Positions 16,389 to 24,345 of a stretch of 64,000 nt of DNA are shown piece after piece; within the stretch, counting starts at the first letter, position 1, and each line of letters starts with the position of its first letter. Where the stretch lies: the NCBI GenBank assembly GCA_052437175.1, contig JBQVOK010000010.1, positions 1 to 64,000 of the forward strand, given 5' to 3'. The position numbers and the translations under genes were made by a program. The notes below the pieces were generated by a model. The model saw only the letters and a program-made list of their open reading frames with translations. It was not told the origin of the DNA and did not search any database. The stretch comes from JACVCJ01 sp052437175 (GTDB taxonomy: Bacteria; Bacteroidota; Bacteroidia; CAIKAF01).

Positions 16389-17168
16389 TTATGCGTTCAG
16401 CCACTGCCGGGTATATGCGGGGGCTTTACGTACCGAAGAACCGTACCAGGAATAGCATTCACCGTCCACCAGCAGAATACGCGCAGCGGGGAGTATTTTG
16501 CGTATCTCTTCCCGGTGTTTTTCCCCGAAGGGATAGGGTTCTGAAGAAAGCAGCACCAGTTCCGGGCTTTCACATTGCAGGTCTTCCACGGTGATCTCCG
16601 GGTAACGCCCGGGGTAAGCGGCAAATACGTTCTGCATGCCCAGGCGTTGCAGTATATCGTGGATAAAAGTGTCCCGCCCCACGCTCATAAAAGGTCTGCG
16701 CCAGATAAAATACGCGGCCCGCAGGGGCTTTGCCGGAAGTGTATAGGCCATAAAGGCCTGCTCCGTTTCGCGGATAATGGCCGCAGCCGCTTCTTCCCTG
16801 CCAAAGAGTGCGCCCAGGCGCTGCATCATATCCAGCGATTGTTCCAGGGTAACAATATCTGTTACGTACACCGGCAGATGCTGCCGCAGCTCCTCAATGC
16901 TTTCGCGAACGTTCTCCTCTTTATTGGCGATCACGATGTCGGGGGCCAGGGCCCGTATCTTTTCCGTGGAATAATTCTTGGTACCGCCCACTACCGCCGC
17001 AGTTTGGCGCACATTTTCGGGGTGAATGCAGAATTTGGTAACACCCGCCAGCTGCGGCTGCAGACCGATATCGCACAGAAATTCCGTAATGGAAGGCACC
17101 AGGCATACGATCCGCCCCGGTTTGCCCCGCAGATGCAGTGTATATCCCGTCTGGTCTGTAATGTTCAT
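16389..17168 (-). CDS. BtuF-like helical-backbone metal/corrinoid binding protein without signal peptide
   Basis: 259 residues matching the periplasmic-binding-protein type III fold (GRIVCLVPSITEFLCDIGLQ, GTKNYSTEKIRALAPDIVIA, FIHDILQRLGMQNVFAAYPG, SPELVLLSSEPYPF), the pattern of BtuF/cobalamin-binding proteins. There is no signal peptide or lipobox, so the product should be cytosolic; such leaderless homologues are frequent in Bacteroidota and their role is unclear. No permease or ATPase gene is adjacent. Six bases upstream of the ATG lies an AGCTNNN heptamer array. Confidence 0.8.
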   Translation of the reverse strand: MNITDQTGYTLHLRGKPGRIVCLVPSITEFLCDIGLQPQLAGVTKFCIHPENVRQTAAVVGGTKNYSTEKIRALAPDIVIANKEENVRESIEELRQHLPVYVTDIVTLEQSLDMMQRLGALFGREEAAAAIIRETEQAFMAYTLPAKPLRAAYFIWRRPFMSVGRDTFIHDILQRLGMQNVFAAYPGRYPEITVEDLQCESPELVLLSSEPYPFGEKHREEIRKILPAARILLVDGECYSWYGSSVRKAPAYTRQWLNA

Positions 17169-17175
17169 GGTAAAT

Positions 17176-17189
17176 AGCTTATAGCTATC
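17176..17189 (+). repeat. AGCTNNN heptamers upstream of the BtuF-like gene
   Basis: AGCTTAT and AGCTATC in 7-bp register, followed by looser copies (AGCTAAC at 17198). They lie 7 bases before the leftward start codon at 17168, inside its presumed 5' leader. Confidence 0.65.
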
Positions 17190-17226
17190 CGCAAAAAAGC
17201 TAACGCTAAGATAAGAATAAGTGAGG

Positions 17227-17254
17227 AGCTTATAGCCGATAGCTAATAGCTAAC
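17227..17254 (+). repeat. AGCTNNN heptamer array (four units)
   Basis: AGCTTAT, AGCCGAT, AGCTAAT, AGCTAAC with exact 7-bp spacing in the region between the BtuF-like gene and the hydrolase. Confidence 0.8.
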
Positions 17255-17289
17255 GTATAAGGTTTAAAGAACAAGCGATTGGTTTATCG

Positions 17290-17354
17290 CCGGAAGCCAA
17301 AATTCCGAAATACAAAGTGAGCTATCAGCTCTTAGCTACCAGCTTTTTAAAAAG
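17290..17354 (+). repeat. 65-bp direct repeat, copy 1, containing a heptamer array
   Basis: Starts CCGGAAGCCAAAATTCCG (a CGGAA-N7-TTCCG hairpin), followed by AGCTATC, AGCTCTT, AGCTACC, AGCTTTT (17320-17347). The second copy is at 17368. Confidence 0.8.
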
Positions 17355-17367
17355 TGCTCTCCTTAGG

Positions 17368-17433
17368 CCGGAAGCCAAAATTCCGAGATGTAAAGTAAGC
17401 GATCAGCTCTTAGCTGTCAGCTCTTCAAAAAAG
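17368..17433 (+). repeat. 65-bp direct repeat, copy 2, overlapping the hydrolase 3' end
   Basis: Same hairpin start as copy 1 and heptamers AGCGATC, AGCTCTT, AGCTGTC, AGCTCTT (17398-17425). The final units overlap the stop and last codons of the leftward hydrolase gene (ending 17417). Confidence 0.8.
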
Positions 17434-18181
17434 CCAGCGTTTTATCATAGAACTCCAGGGGCTTTTCGGCATGTACCCAGTGTCCGGCGCCTTCTACGGT
17501 CTGTAGTTCCGCCTGCAGAAAATGACTGCGGATGCCGTTCATGTCCTCGTCCTGCACATAACCGCTTTTACCGCCGCGGATAAACAGGGCGGGGCCGTTG
17601 AAATGGGCGTCCGGGGCCAGGGGTTTGCCTACTTCGCTGATCTGGGCGGCAATTACCGGCAGGTTAAAGCGCCAGTCGAGCCGTTCGGGCTCTTTCCAGT
17701 ACAGGTTCTTCAGCAGGAACTGCCGCGTGCCGGGGTCCAGTCCGTAGGCGATCATCGTTTCTTCAGCCTCTCCGCGGTTTTTCAGCGCGGCCGTATCTAT
17801 ATGCTGCAGGGCCAGTATCACGGTCTGGTGATGCACGGGATAGGCCTTGGGACCGATATCGGCCACTACCAGTTTTGATACACGCCCGGGCTGTGTTACG
17901 GCCAGCTGCATGGCAATTTTTCCGCCCATACTGTGCCCGATAAGATGTGCCTGTTCCAGTCCGCGTTCGTTCATGAATTCCAGCACTTTTTCTGCCATAA
18001 AGGGGTACGACAGGTCGTCGTAATGCGGCGAACGCCCGTGGTTGGGCATATCCAGCATGTGCACATGAAAATGTCCGGCGTATTTACGGCCCAGGGTTAC
18101 CCAGTTATCGCTCTGCCCGAAGAGGCCGTGCATAATAAGAAGGGGGAAACCGCTGCCGGTCTCGTTGCAAAAAAGGGCCAT
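17417..18181 (-). CDS. alpha/beta-hydrolase (YbfF-type esterase)
   Basis: 254 residues with the hydrolase-fold order: oxyanion region LIMHGLFGQSDNW, nucleophile elbow GHSMGG (Ser84) and C-terminal catalytic His in GAGHWVHAEKP (His234). The length and the MHGLFG...NHGRS phrases resemble the YbfF esterase subfamily; the natural substrate is unknown. It is cytosolic. It follows pdxJ on the same strand with 2 bases between, so it is probably cotranscribed. The last codons and stop fall inside an AGCTNNN repeat, so the C-terminal end may have been rewritten by the repeat. Confidence 0.88.
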   Translation of the reverse strand: MALFCNETGSGFPLLIMHGLFGQSDNWVTLGRKYAGHFHVHMLDMPNHGRSPHYDDLSYPFMAEKVLEFMNERGLEQAHLIGHSMGGKIAMQLAVTQPGRVSKLVVADIGPKAYPVHHQTVILALQHIDTAALKNRGEAEETMIAYGLDPGTRQFLLKNLYWKEPERLDWRFNLPVIAAQISEVGKPLAPDAHFNGPALFIRGGKSGYVQDEDMNGIRSHFLQAELQTVEGAGHWVHAEKPLEFYDKTLAFLKS

Positions 18182-18183
18182 AC

Positions 18184-18900
18184 TTACTGTAATTGTCGTT
18201 TATACATCTGAACGGTATTCTGCAGGCCCAGGTACAGGGCATCGGAAACCAGGGCATGCCCGATGGAAACTTCGAGCAGACCGGGAACGTTCTCTTTAAA
18301 AAATTTCAGGTTCAGCAGGTTCAGGTCGTGCCCGGCGTTAATGCCCAGTCCGGCTTCGGTGGCTTTCAGCGCCGTTTCGGTATAGGGACGCACGGCAGCC
18401 TGCGGATCGGTGGCAAAACCCGAGGCAAAAGCTTCGGTATACAGCTCAATGCGGTCGGTACCGGTTTCGGCAGCGGCAAATGGCTGTGCGGGATCGGGAT
18501 TCAGGAAAATGCTCACCCGGGCATTGCTTTCCCGGCGTATGGTGTCGATCACCTCGCGCAGCAGGTCTTTGAATTTAATACAGTCCCAGCCGTTATTACT
18601 GGTAAGCACATCGGGTGCGTCGGGTACCAGGGTCACCTGTGCGGGCTGCACCTGTTTGATGAGGGCCAGGAAATCGGGCGTGGGATACCCCTCGATGTTG
18701 AATTCGGTACGCAGGGCCGGGGCCAGCGCCAGTACATCGCTGCGGCGTATATGCCGTTCGTCGGGACGCGGGTGCACGGTAATACCGTCGGCACCAAAGT
18801 TCTCGATATCGAGCGCGGTCTGCAGTACATCGGGGGTATTGCCGCCGCGGGCATTGCGCAGGGTGGCTATTTTATTGATGTTTACGGATAATTTGGTCAT
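18184..18900 (-). CDS. pdxJ: pyridoxine 5'-phosphate synthase PdxJ
   Basis: 238 residues, typical PdxJ length. It condenses 1-deoxy-D-xylulose 5-phosphate with 3-amino-2-oxopropyl phosphate, the last ring-forming step of DXP-dependent vitamin B6 synthesis. Family motifs: KLSVNINKIATLRNARGG at the N-terminus, GADGITVHPRPDERHI, VTLVPD, GLGINAGHDLNLLN and the closing EVSIGHALVSDALY. It is cytosolic and octameric in the family. Placed beside the divergent CBS/nadK cluster, a common arrangement in Bacteroidota. Confidence 0.96.
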   Translation of the reverse strand: MTKLSVNINKIATLRNARGGNTPDVLQTALDIENFGADGITVHPRPDERHIRRSDVLALAPALRTEFNIEGYPTPDFLALIKQVQPAQVTLVPDAPDVLTSNNGWDCIKFKDLLREVIDTIRRESNARVSIFLNPDPAQPFAAAETGTDRIELYTEAFASGFATDPQAAVRPYTETALKATEAGLGINAGHDLNLLNLKFFKENVPGLLEVSIGHALVSDALYLGLQNTVQMYKRQLQ

Positions 18901-19120
18901 TCTTTTCTATTTTTGCCCTGTAAAAACGGAATCGGGCTCAAAGCTACGGGATTTTTGGCTTAAGGCAAGACAGGCATTTCACCAAATAGGGCACAGACCG
19001 CTCCTGATCATAGGAAGCCCTTATCTGCTCATAGCTTTCCTCTATCAACTTGTCTTAAAATATTGTTTATTCAGCAAAATTTTCAAACGTTTGCTTACGT
19101 TTTTACGTAAATAGATCTAT

Positions 19121-19780
19121 ATGACAGCCGATCAACTCATATCCTACGAAGTTCCGCCGCTGAAGACCAGCGATACCGGAATGCGCGCCATGGCCTGGAT
19201 GGAGGAGTTACGCGTGCACCACCTCCCGGTTGTGAAAGGCCGGAAATATCTCGGCATAATAAGCGAGGACGATATCTTCGAGATGAACGATCCCAACGAA
19301 CCGCTCTCGCATTATAAACTCTCCCTCATTGCTCCGCAGGTACGCGGGTTCCAGCATATTTTCGATGTGCTGAAGATCATGACGGACCTCAAACTTTCGG
19401 TAATTCCCGTTATCAATGATAAAGACGAATACGCAGGCGCCATTACGCGTAAAGTGCTTGTGGAAAGTATCGCCCAGCTTTCTTCGGTGAAAGACCCGGG
19501 CGCCATTGTGATCCTGGAAATGGGTCAGAACGACTATCACCTTACGGAAATTGCCCGTATTGTAGAACAGGAAGGCGGTAAGATCCTGAACCTGTACCTG
19601 AATACGCTCGATGACATGCGTATGGACGTGATCCTGAAGATCAACAAAACGGACCTCAGCGCTATCAAAAGTGCTTTCTACCGCTACAATTACCAGATCA
19701 AGGCCCTGTACCACGAGAGCGACTTCGACGACGACCTGAAGCAACGCTACGATATGCTGATGAACTTCATCAACATGTAA
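19121..19780 (+). CDS. CBS-domain protein with C-terminal ACT-like domain (AcuB-type)
   Basis: 219 residues: two CBS motifs (about 1-60, HHLPVVKGRKYLGIISEDDI; about 70-125, LSVIPVINDKDEYAGAITRK) and an ACT-like region (about 128-205, AIVILEMGQNDYHLTEIARI). CBS pairs sense adenine nucleotides; ACT domains bind small ligands, so this is a probable cytosolic regulator. It is conserved next to pdxJ and nadK in Bacteroidota, but its partner is unknown. The 220-bp region on its 5' side (18901-19120) holds no gene. It has its own terminator just downstream. Confidence 0.85.
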   Translation: MTADQLISYEVPPLKTSDTGMRAMAWMEELRVHHLPVVKGRKYLGIISEDDIFEMNDPNEPLSHYKLSLIAPQVRGFQHIFDVLKIMTDLKLSVIPVINDKDEYAGAITRKVLVESIAQLSSVKDPGAIVILEMGQNDYHLTEIARIVEQEGGKILNLYLNTLDDMRMDVILKINKTDLSAIKSAFYRYNYQIKALYHESDFDDDLKQRYDMLMNFINM

Positions 19781-19802
19781 TGTGAACCGTAAAGAACCGC
19801 AT

Positions 19803-19836
19803 AAAAAGGGGTGCCTGAACGCAGGTACCCCTTTTT
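19803..19836 (+). terminator. intrinsic terminator after the CBS gene
   Basis: AAAAAGGGGTGCCTG, loop AACG, CAGGTACCCCTTTTT: 14-bp stem with one G-T pair and a T5 tail. Confidence 0.9.
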
Positions 19837-19848
19837 CAATAAATATAC

Positions 19849-19856
19849 TAACTTTG
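19849..19856 (+). promoter_or_regulatory. -7 element TAACTTTG
   Basis: Matches TAnnTTTG; 20 bases before the CPBP protease start (19877) and just after the preceding terminator, so the gene is its own unit. Confidence 0.55.
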
Positions 19857-19876
19857 CGGGCACACCGGCAAAGAGC

Positions 19877-20635
19877 ATGAAAGAGAACCGCATCAGCTAT
19901 ATAAGGCTATTTATTTTTCTACTGATAGCGGTTTCCCTGTCCAATATTTTCCGTTTCGACATTTTGGGCACCAAAGCCCGGCTGGAGGAACTGCCCTCCT
20001 GGCTTTACCTGCCCCTGACCGCGCTCCTGGAGGGCAGCGGGGTACTTATTGGCGCACTGCTGGCCCTGTACCTGCTCCGCAGACAGCGAAGAACGCAGAT
20101 AAACTTCGGGGGCACATTTCCCGGGAAAGCCCTGCTGATGGCCCTGGTACCGCTGCTGCTGCTGAGTTTTACCGGCATCAGGAACGGGTATGGCCTGCAG
20201 CCGAACCTCTATGGCTTTATCGCCGTTTCGGTGAGCCTGCTGTACTGCATCATGGAAGAATACGGCTGGCGGGGATACCTGCAGGAGGAACTGCGGAGCC
20301 TGAAGCCGCTGTACCGCTATCCGCTCATCGGCCTTATATGGTACCTGTGGCATTTGTCCTTCCTGGTGGAGACCAGCCTGGCTGAAAACCTGTTCTTCCT
20401 GGGCATGCTGATCTTCGGCAGCTGGGGCATAGGCCAGGTTACGGAATCTACCCGCTCGGTACTGGCCGGGGCCTGCTTTCACCTGATCATACAACTGCTG
20501 ATGTTCAATTCCCTGATCAAAGACGGCATCGATACCTCCCTGAAACTTACGGTACTGGGCATCTCGGTGGCGGCCTGGCTTATTATCCTCAACACGGGCA
20601 GAAAAAAAATAAGAACGCCGGAGAGCCGGGCATAG
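19877..20635 (+). CDS. CPBP-family intramembrane metalloprotease
   Basis: 252 residues from ATG 19877; the longer frame runs through the terminator and promoter and is rejected. Seven or eight hydrophobic segments. The CPBP (CAAX protease/Abi) signature EEYGWRG (Glu127, Glu128, Arg132) and the second motif YLWHLSF are both present, so the metal site looks intact. Family members include prenyl-protein proteases and bacteriocin self-immunity proteins; the substrate here is unknown. It sits between the CBS gene and nadK as an independently promoted insert in an otherwise conserved cluster. Confidence 0.88.
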   Translation: MKENRISYIRLFIFLLIAVSLSNIFRFDILGTKARLEELPSWLYLPLTALLEGSGVLIGALLALYLLRRQRRTQINFGGTFPGKALLMALVPLLLLSFTGIRNGYGLQPNLYGFIAVSVSLLYCIMEEYGWRGYLQEELRSLKPLYRYPLIGLIWYLWHLSFLVETSLAENLFFLGMLIFGSWGIGQVTESTRSVLAGACFHLIIQLLMFNSLIKDGIDTSLKLTVLGISVAAWLIILNTGRKKIRTPESRA

Positions 20636-20711
20636 ACCGCCGGGCACTTTTTTTCTTTCCCGCACAGGGACACTTACTTGCTTTACCTGTACGGTCCCGT
20701 TCCATATTTAC

Positions 20712-20719
20712 TACCTTTG
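20712..20719 (+). promoter_or_regulatory. -7 element TACCTTTG of nadK
   Basis: TAnnTTTG match ending 11 bases before the nadK ATG; implies a very short 5' leader. Confidence 0.5.
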
Positions 20720-20730
20720 CCCCAAAATAC

Positions 20731-21633
20731 ATGCACATGACCATAGCCGTATACGGACGCAAGGCCGAAGCCGGGAACCTGCCGGCCATCCTTGAACTCC
20801 TTGAAAAACTGCACGCTACGGGTTGCTCCATACTCCTTTTCGAAAGTTATGCGCGCCTGCTGCGGACGCGCCTGAAGATACAGCTCGATTATCCCCTGTT
20901 CCATTCCCACGAAGATCTGAAAGGCCGGGCCGATTTCCTGATCAGCATTGGCGGAGACGGCACCCTGCTCAGTTCCGTGCCCCTGGTCCGCGACAGCGGT
21001 ATACCCATCATCGGGGTGAACATCGGGCGCCTCGGCTTCCTGTCATCCGTATCCAAAAACGAGATCTCCGATGCCATCGACCGCATCCTGAAGGGCAATT
21101 TCTTCCTGGACAAACGCAGTGTGCTGGAAGTGCATACCAGCAACGGCCTGTTCGAGGTAAGCCCCTACGCCCTCAATGACCTAACGGTGACCAAGACCGA
21201 TACCTCGAGTATGATCTCTGTAGAAATGCAGGTGAACGGTAAATACTTCAGCACCTACTGGGCCGACGGGCTCATTATTTCTACCCCCACCGGTTCCACG
21301 GCCTATAACCTGAGCTGTGGCGGACCGGTGATCTCGCCGCAGTGCAACAGCTTCGTTATCACGCCTATAGCTCCGCACAACCTGAATGTACGCCCTATCG
21401 TGATCGACGATTCCAGCGAGATCGAGCTGCGGGTCAGGAGCCGGAGCAATAAGTTCCTGATCTCCGTGGACTCCCAGTTCGAAAATATGGATAACGAAGA
21501 GATAATATACGTAAAAAAAGCCCCCTTCCTGATCAATATACTACGTATGACAGAAGCAGATTACCTGAATACACTGCGCACAAAACTGCTCTGGGGTTCC
21601 GACGCCCGAAATTCAACAAAATTTGCCCAATAG
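20731..21633 (+). CDS. nadK: NAD kinase
   Basis: 300 residues. It phosphorylates NAD to NADP with ATP or polyphosphate. Diagnostic motifs are GGDGT (74-78, in FLISIGGDGTLLSS), GVNIGRLGFL, the NE-like strand LNDLTVTKTD and the active-site phrase STPTGSTAYNLSCGGP. It starts at ATG 20731 or the second Met at 20737. It begins the unit nadK / DUF6089 / DUF6089 / uppS / bamA / skp; the stop (21633) lies 43 bases before the next signal-peptide start. Cytosolic. Confidence 0.97.
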   Translation: MHMTIAVYGRKAEAGNLPAILELLEKLHATGCSILLFESYARLLRTRLKIQLDYPLFHSHEDLKGRADFLISIGGDGTLLSSVPLVRDSGIPIIGVNIGRLGFLSSVSKNEISDAIDRILKGNFFLDKRSVLEVHTSNGLFEVSPYALNDLTVTKTDTSSMISVEMQVNGKYFSTYWADGLIISTPTGSTAYNLSCGGPVISPQCNSFVITPIAPHNLNVRPIVIDDSSEIELRVRSRSNKFLISVDSQFENMDNEEIIYVKKAPFLINILRMTEADYLNTLRTKLLWGSDARNSTKFAQ

Positions 21634-21676
21634 GAAAAGAAAATCTACATTTGCCAATGCCTTATCAATTAGGAAC

Positions 21677-22633
21677 ATGAAAAACAAGCTTCTAATCCTC
21701 CTCATTACACTTACAGTGGGGTTCCTGCTCTCCACTTCGTCGTTTGCCCAGAACTGGGGCAGAGGGCGTAAATATGCCTATAAGCAGTCGAGCCTGGCTT
21801 ATGAGTTCGGGGCCGGTGTAGGCGTTTCAAATTTCCTGGGCGAACTTGGCGGCGCCAACAAGATCGGCACCAATTTTGCCACCGACCTGGACATGCGCTC
21901 GAGCCGCTATGCGTTTACTGCCTTTGGTCGTATTTTTTACCACAGACGTTTTGCACAGAAGCTTTCCTTTACCTATATAAAACTGTACGGCAGCGATGCC
22001 CGTACCGAAGAGGCCGCACGTAACAACCGCAATCTTACTTTCCGTGCCCCGGTTTTTGAAGTGAGCACGCAGTTTGAGGTATACCTTATTTCGGAGTCGC
22101 CCCAGCGTAACCGTTACCGCCTGCGCGGAAGCGTTCGCCGTGGTTCCCAGAACCCCTGCAACCTGTACCTGTTTGGCGGGATTGCCGGTTTTTACTTTAA
22201 TCCCAAAGCACCCGGTCCCGATGGCAGATGGCATGCCCTGCAGCCCCTGCACACCGAAGGCCAGGGAGCCTTCCCTACCCGCCAGCCCTACAAGCGTTTC
22301 CAGCTGGCCATTCCGTTCGGTCTGGGTTTCAGCGTGCGTGTGAGCCCGCTGATCCGCATCGGTTTCGAAGCCGGCCTGCGTAAAACCTTTACCGATTATA
22401 TCGACGACGTGAGCACTACGTATGTAGACCCTGCCGTGATCGCCGCCAGCGGTTCCTCGAACCCGGCCCTGGCCGCAGCCCTGGCCGATCCGTCCAAAGG
22501 AAACATACCGGGAGCAACGGCTCCGGGCCAGCAACGTGGAGACCCGCGCGATAAAGACGCCTACATGACCCTGATGCTGAACGTACACTTCCGGATCGGT
22601 GGTGGACGCACCTCTATGCCGAAATTCTTTTAA
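21677..22633 (+). CDS. DUF6089-like outer-membrane beta-barrel protein, first copy
   Basis: 318 residues from ATG 21677, which gives the signal peptide NKLLILLITLTVGFLLSTSS-FAQ. The rest is an OmpA-barrel-like chain of aromatic-alternating strands (YEFGAGVGVSNFLGELGG, YAFTAFGRIFYHRRF, LYLFGGIAGFYFNP, FGLGFSVRVSPLIRIGFEAG) ending in a terminal Phe (MPKFF), as for barrel substrates of Bam. It is paired with a second similar gene (22676), sharing phrases such as KTFTDYIDDVSTTYVDPA versus RLTFTDYLDDISTRYADP. Function unknown; the conserved position before uppS/bamA suggests an envelope role. Confidence 0.85.
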   Translation: MKNKLLILLITLTVGFLLSTSSFAQNWGRGRKYAYKQSSLAYEFGAGVGVSNFLGELGGANKIGTNFATDLDMRSSRYAFTAFGRIFYHRRFAQKLSFTYIKLYGSDARTEEAARNNRNLTFRAPVFEVSTQFEVYLISESPQRNRYRLRGSVRRGSQNPCNLYLFGGIAGFYFNPKAPGPDGRWHALQPLHTEGQGAFPTRQPYKRFQLAIPFGLGFSVRVSPLIRIGFEAGLRKTFTDYIDDVSTTYVDPAVIAASGSSNPALAAALADPSKGNIPGATAPGQQRGDPRDKDAYMTLMLNVHFRIGGGRTSMPKFF

Positions 22634-22675
22634 CACGCTTTCACAATTTTTGAAGAGCGTCTCCGTTAAAGAATC

Positions 22676-23542
22676 GTGCAGCACATTTCCCGCTTATATA
22701 TACTGTTCGCAGCCTGTTTCTGTTTAGCAGGCACGGCCTTTTCGCAAAAGAACGAAATAGGTATTCACGGCGGCGTTTCCTACTATCACGGCGAGCTGAA
22801 CCCCATTACGCCTTTCGAGGACCCCTTTGCCGGGCTGGGTATCTTTTACCGCCGCAATTTCAACCATCATTTCAGCGTACGTGCCAATGTACTGGGCACC
22901 CGCCTGTGGAATTTCGACCGCAACGGACGCAACGACTACCAGGTACAGCGTAACCAGCAGTTCCGCACCCTGCTGGTGGAGGGCGCCGTACTGGGCGAAG
23001 TGAATTTTTACGGCTATGAACCGGGCAGCACCAAAAAAGGGGCCAACCGCTTTACGCCTTACCTTTTTGCCGGTATCGGGGCTTTCTGGTTCAATCCGCA
23101 GAACCTGTACCAGGGCCAGTGGATCGACGTACACGACCTCAATACCGAGGGTCAGGGGAGCATCGAAGGCCGCAAGCCCTACAAACGCGTACAACCGGTA
23201 ATTCCCTTCGGCATCGGCATCAAGGCTACGCCCTTTAAAGGTGTGATCCTCACCATTGACTGGGGCATGCGCCTTACCTTTACCGACTACCTGGACGATA
23301 TAAGCACCCGCTATGCAGACCCTGCCCTGCTGGCCGCCACCGGCGATAAACCCGCCGTGGAAGTGGCCGACCAGAGCCTGGGCTCATCGGTAAGCAATAC
23401 GGACCGGCAGCGCGGATTTGCCCTCACCAAAGACTGGTACGGCTACCTGGGCCTGCATCTTTCCATCCGGATCAAGGATAAAAACCCCGATTGCTGGCGA
23501 GGGATCAAAAGCAGATCAACTTTTCGTCAAAACAAAAGATAA
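22676..23542 (+). CDS. DUF6089-like outer-membrane beta-barrel protein, second copy
   Basis: 288 residues starting at GTG 22676, the only start that keeps the signal peptide (LYILFAACFCLAGTAFSQ). The order of strands matches the gene upstream (GVSYYHGELNP, YLFAGIGAFWFNP, PFGIGIKATPFKGVILTIDW, FTDYLDDISTRYADP), so the two are tandem paralogues that have diverged strongly. The C-terminal region is basic (WRGIKSRSTFRQNKR) and lacks the terminal aromatic of the first copy. Cotranscription with uppS is likely; a promoter-like element lies in the 20-bp gap. Confidence 0.82.
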   Translation: MQHISRLYILFAACFCLAGTAFSQKNEIGIHGGVSYYHGELNPITPFEDPFAGLGIFYRRNFNHHFSVRANVLGTRLWNFDRNGRNDYQVQRNQQFRTLLVEGAVLGEVNFYGYEPGSTKKGANRFTPYLFAGIGAFWFNPQNLYQGQWIDVHDLNTEGQGSIEGRKPYKRVQPVIPFGIGIKATPFKGVILTIDWGMRLTFTDYLDDISTRYADPALLAATGDKPAVEVADQSLGSSVSNTDRQRGFALTKDWYGYLGLHLSIRIKDKNPDCWRGIKSRSTFRQNKR

Positions 23543-23547
23543 TATAG

Positions 23548-23555
23548 TACTTTTG
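23548..23555 (+). promoter_or_regulatory. -7 element TACTTTTG before uppS
   Basis: TAnnTTTG match whose last base is 6 bases from the uppS ATG; if used, the mRNA would be leaderless or nearly so. Confidence 0.4.
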
Positions 23556-23561
23556 TCTTCT

Positions 23562-24326
23562 ATGTCCATTTCGTCAGCACATCTCGACCCCAATAATATA
23601 CCGCGACACGTGGCCGTTATCATGGACGGTAACGGGCGCTGGGCCAAGCAGCGCGGCCTGATGCGTATATTCGGGCACCGCAACGCCGTAAAAGCCGTTC
23701 GCGAAACGGTAGAGGCCGCGGCCGAATCGGGGGTGGAATACCTGACGCTGTACGCATTCTCTACCGAGAACTGGAACCGTCCGCAGGAAGAAGTGAACGG
23801 CCTCTGGGAACTGCTGATCGAATCACTGCATAAGGAAGTGGACACCCTGCAGAAGAACAAGATACGCCTGCATGCCATCGGCGACCTGGATTCCCTGCCG
23901 GCAGCCGCCCGCAAAAACCTGCAAAAAGCCATGGACGCCACGGCGCACAATACCCGTATGACCCTGGTGATCGCCCTGAGCTACAGTGCCCGCTGGGAAA
24001 TACTGAACGCCGTTAAGGCCCTGGCGCGCAAAGCGTACGACCACGAGATACTTCCCGAAGATATTACCGCCGAAATGTTCAGCTCGCTGCTGTGCACCGC
24101 CGGCATACCCGACCCCGAACTTATGATACGTACCAGCGGAGAGCAGCGCATCAGCAATTACCTGCTGTGGCAGCTGGCTTATGCCGAACTTTATTTTACA
24201 CCCAGGTTATGGCCCGATTTCCGCAAGGAAGACTTCGTGGAAGCCCTGATTACCTACCAGCAAAGGGAACGGCGCTTCGGAAAAACAGGCGAGCAGATCC
24301 TGGCCGAACAAAACAAAGTGCAATAA
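23562..24326 (+). CDS. uppS: undecaprenyl diphosphate synthase
   Basis: 254 residues from ATG 23562. The cis-prenyltransferase condenses FPP with isopentenyl diphosphate to C55-PP, the carrier for peptidoglycan and O-antigen. Motifs: HVAVIMDGNGRWAKQRG (catalytic Asp22), FSTENWNRPQEEV and the C-terminal IRTSGEQRISNYLLWQ plus AYAELYF. All five conserved regions are present and the length is normal. Placed upstream of bamA as in most Bacteroidota. Confidence 0.97.
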   Translation: MSISSAHLDPNNIPRHVAVIMDGNGRWAKQRGLMRIFGHRNAVKAVRETVEAAAESGVEYLTLYAFSTENWNRPQEEVNGLWELLIESLHKEVDTLQKNKIRLHAIGDLDSLPAAARKNLQKAMDATAHNTRMTLVIALSYSARWEILNAVKALARKAYDHEILPEDITAEMFSSLLCTAGIPDPELMIRTSGEQRISNYLLWQLAYAELYFTPRLWPDFRKEDFVEALITYQQRERRFGKTGEQILAEQNKVQ

Positions 24327-24345
24327 CTTCCAGGTTCGTACGTTA

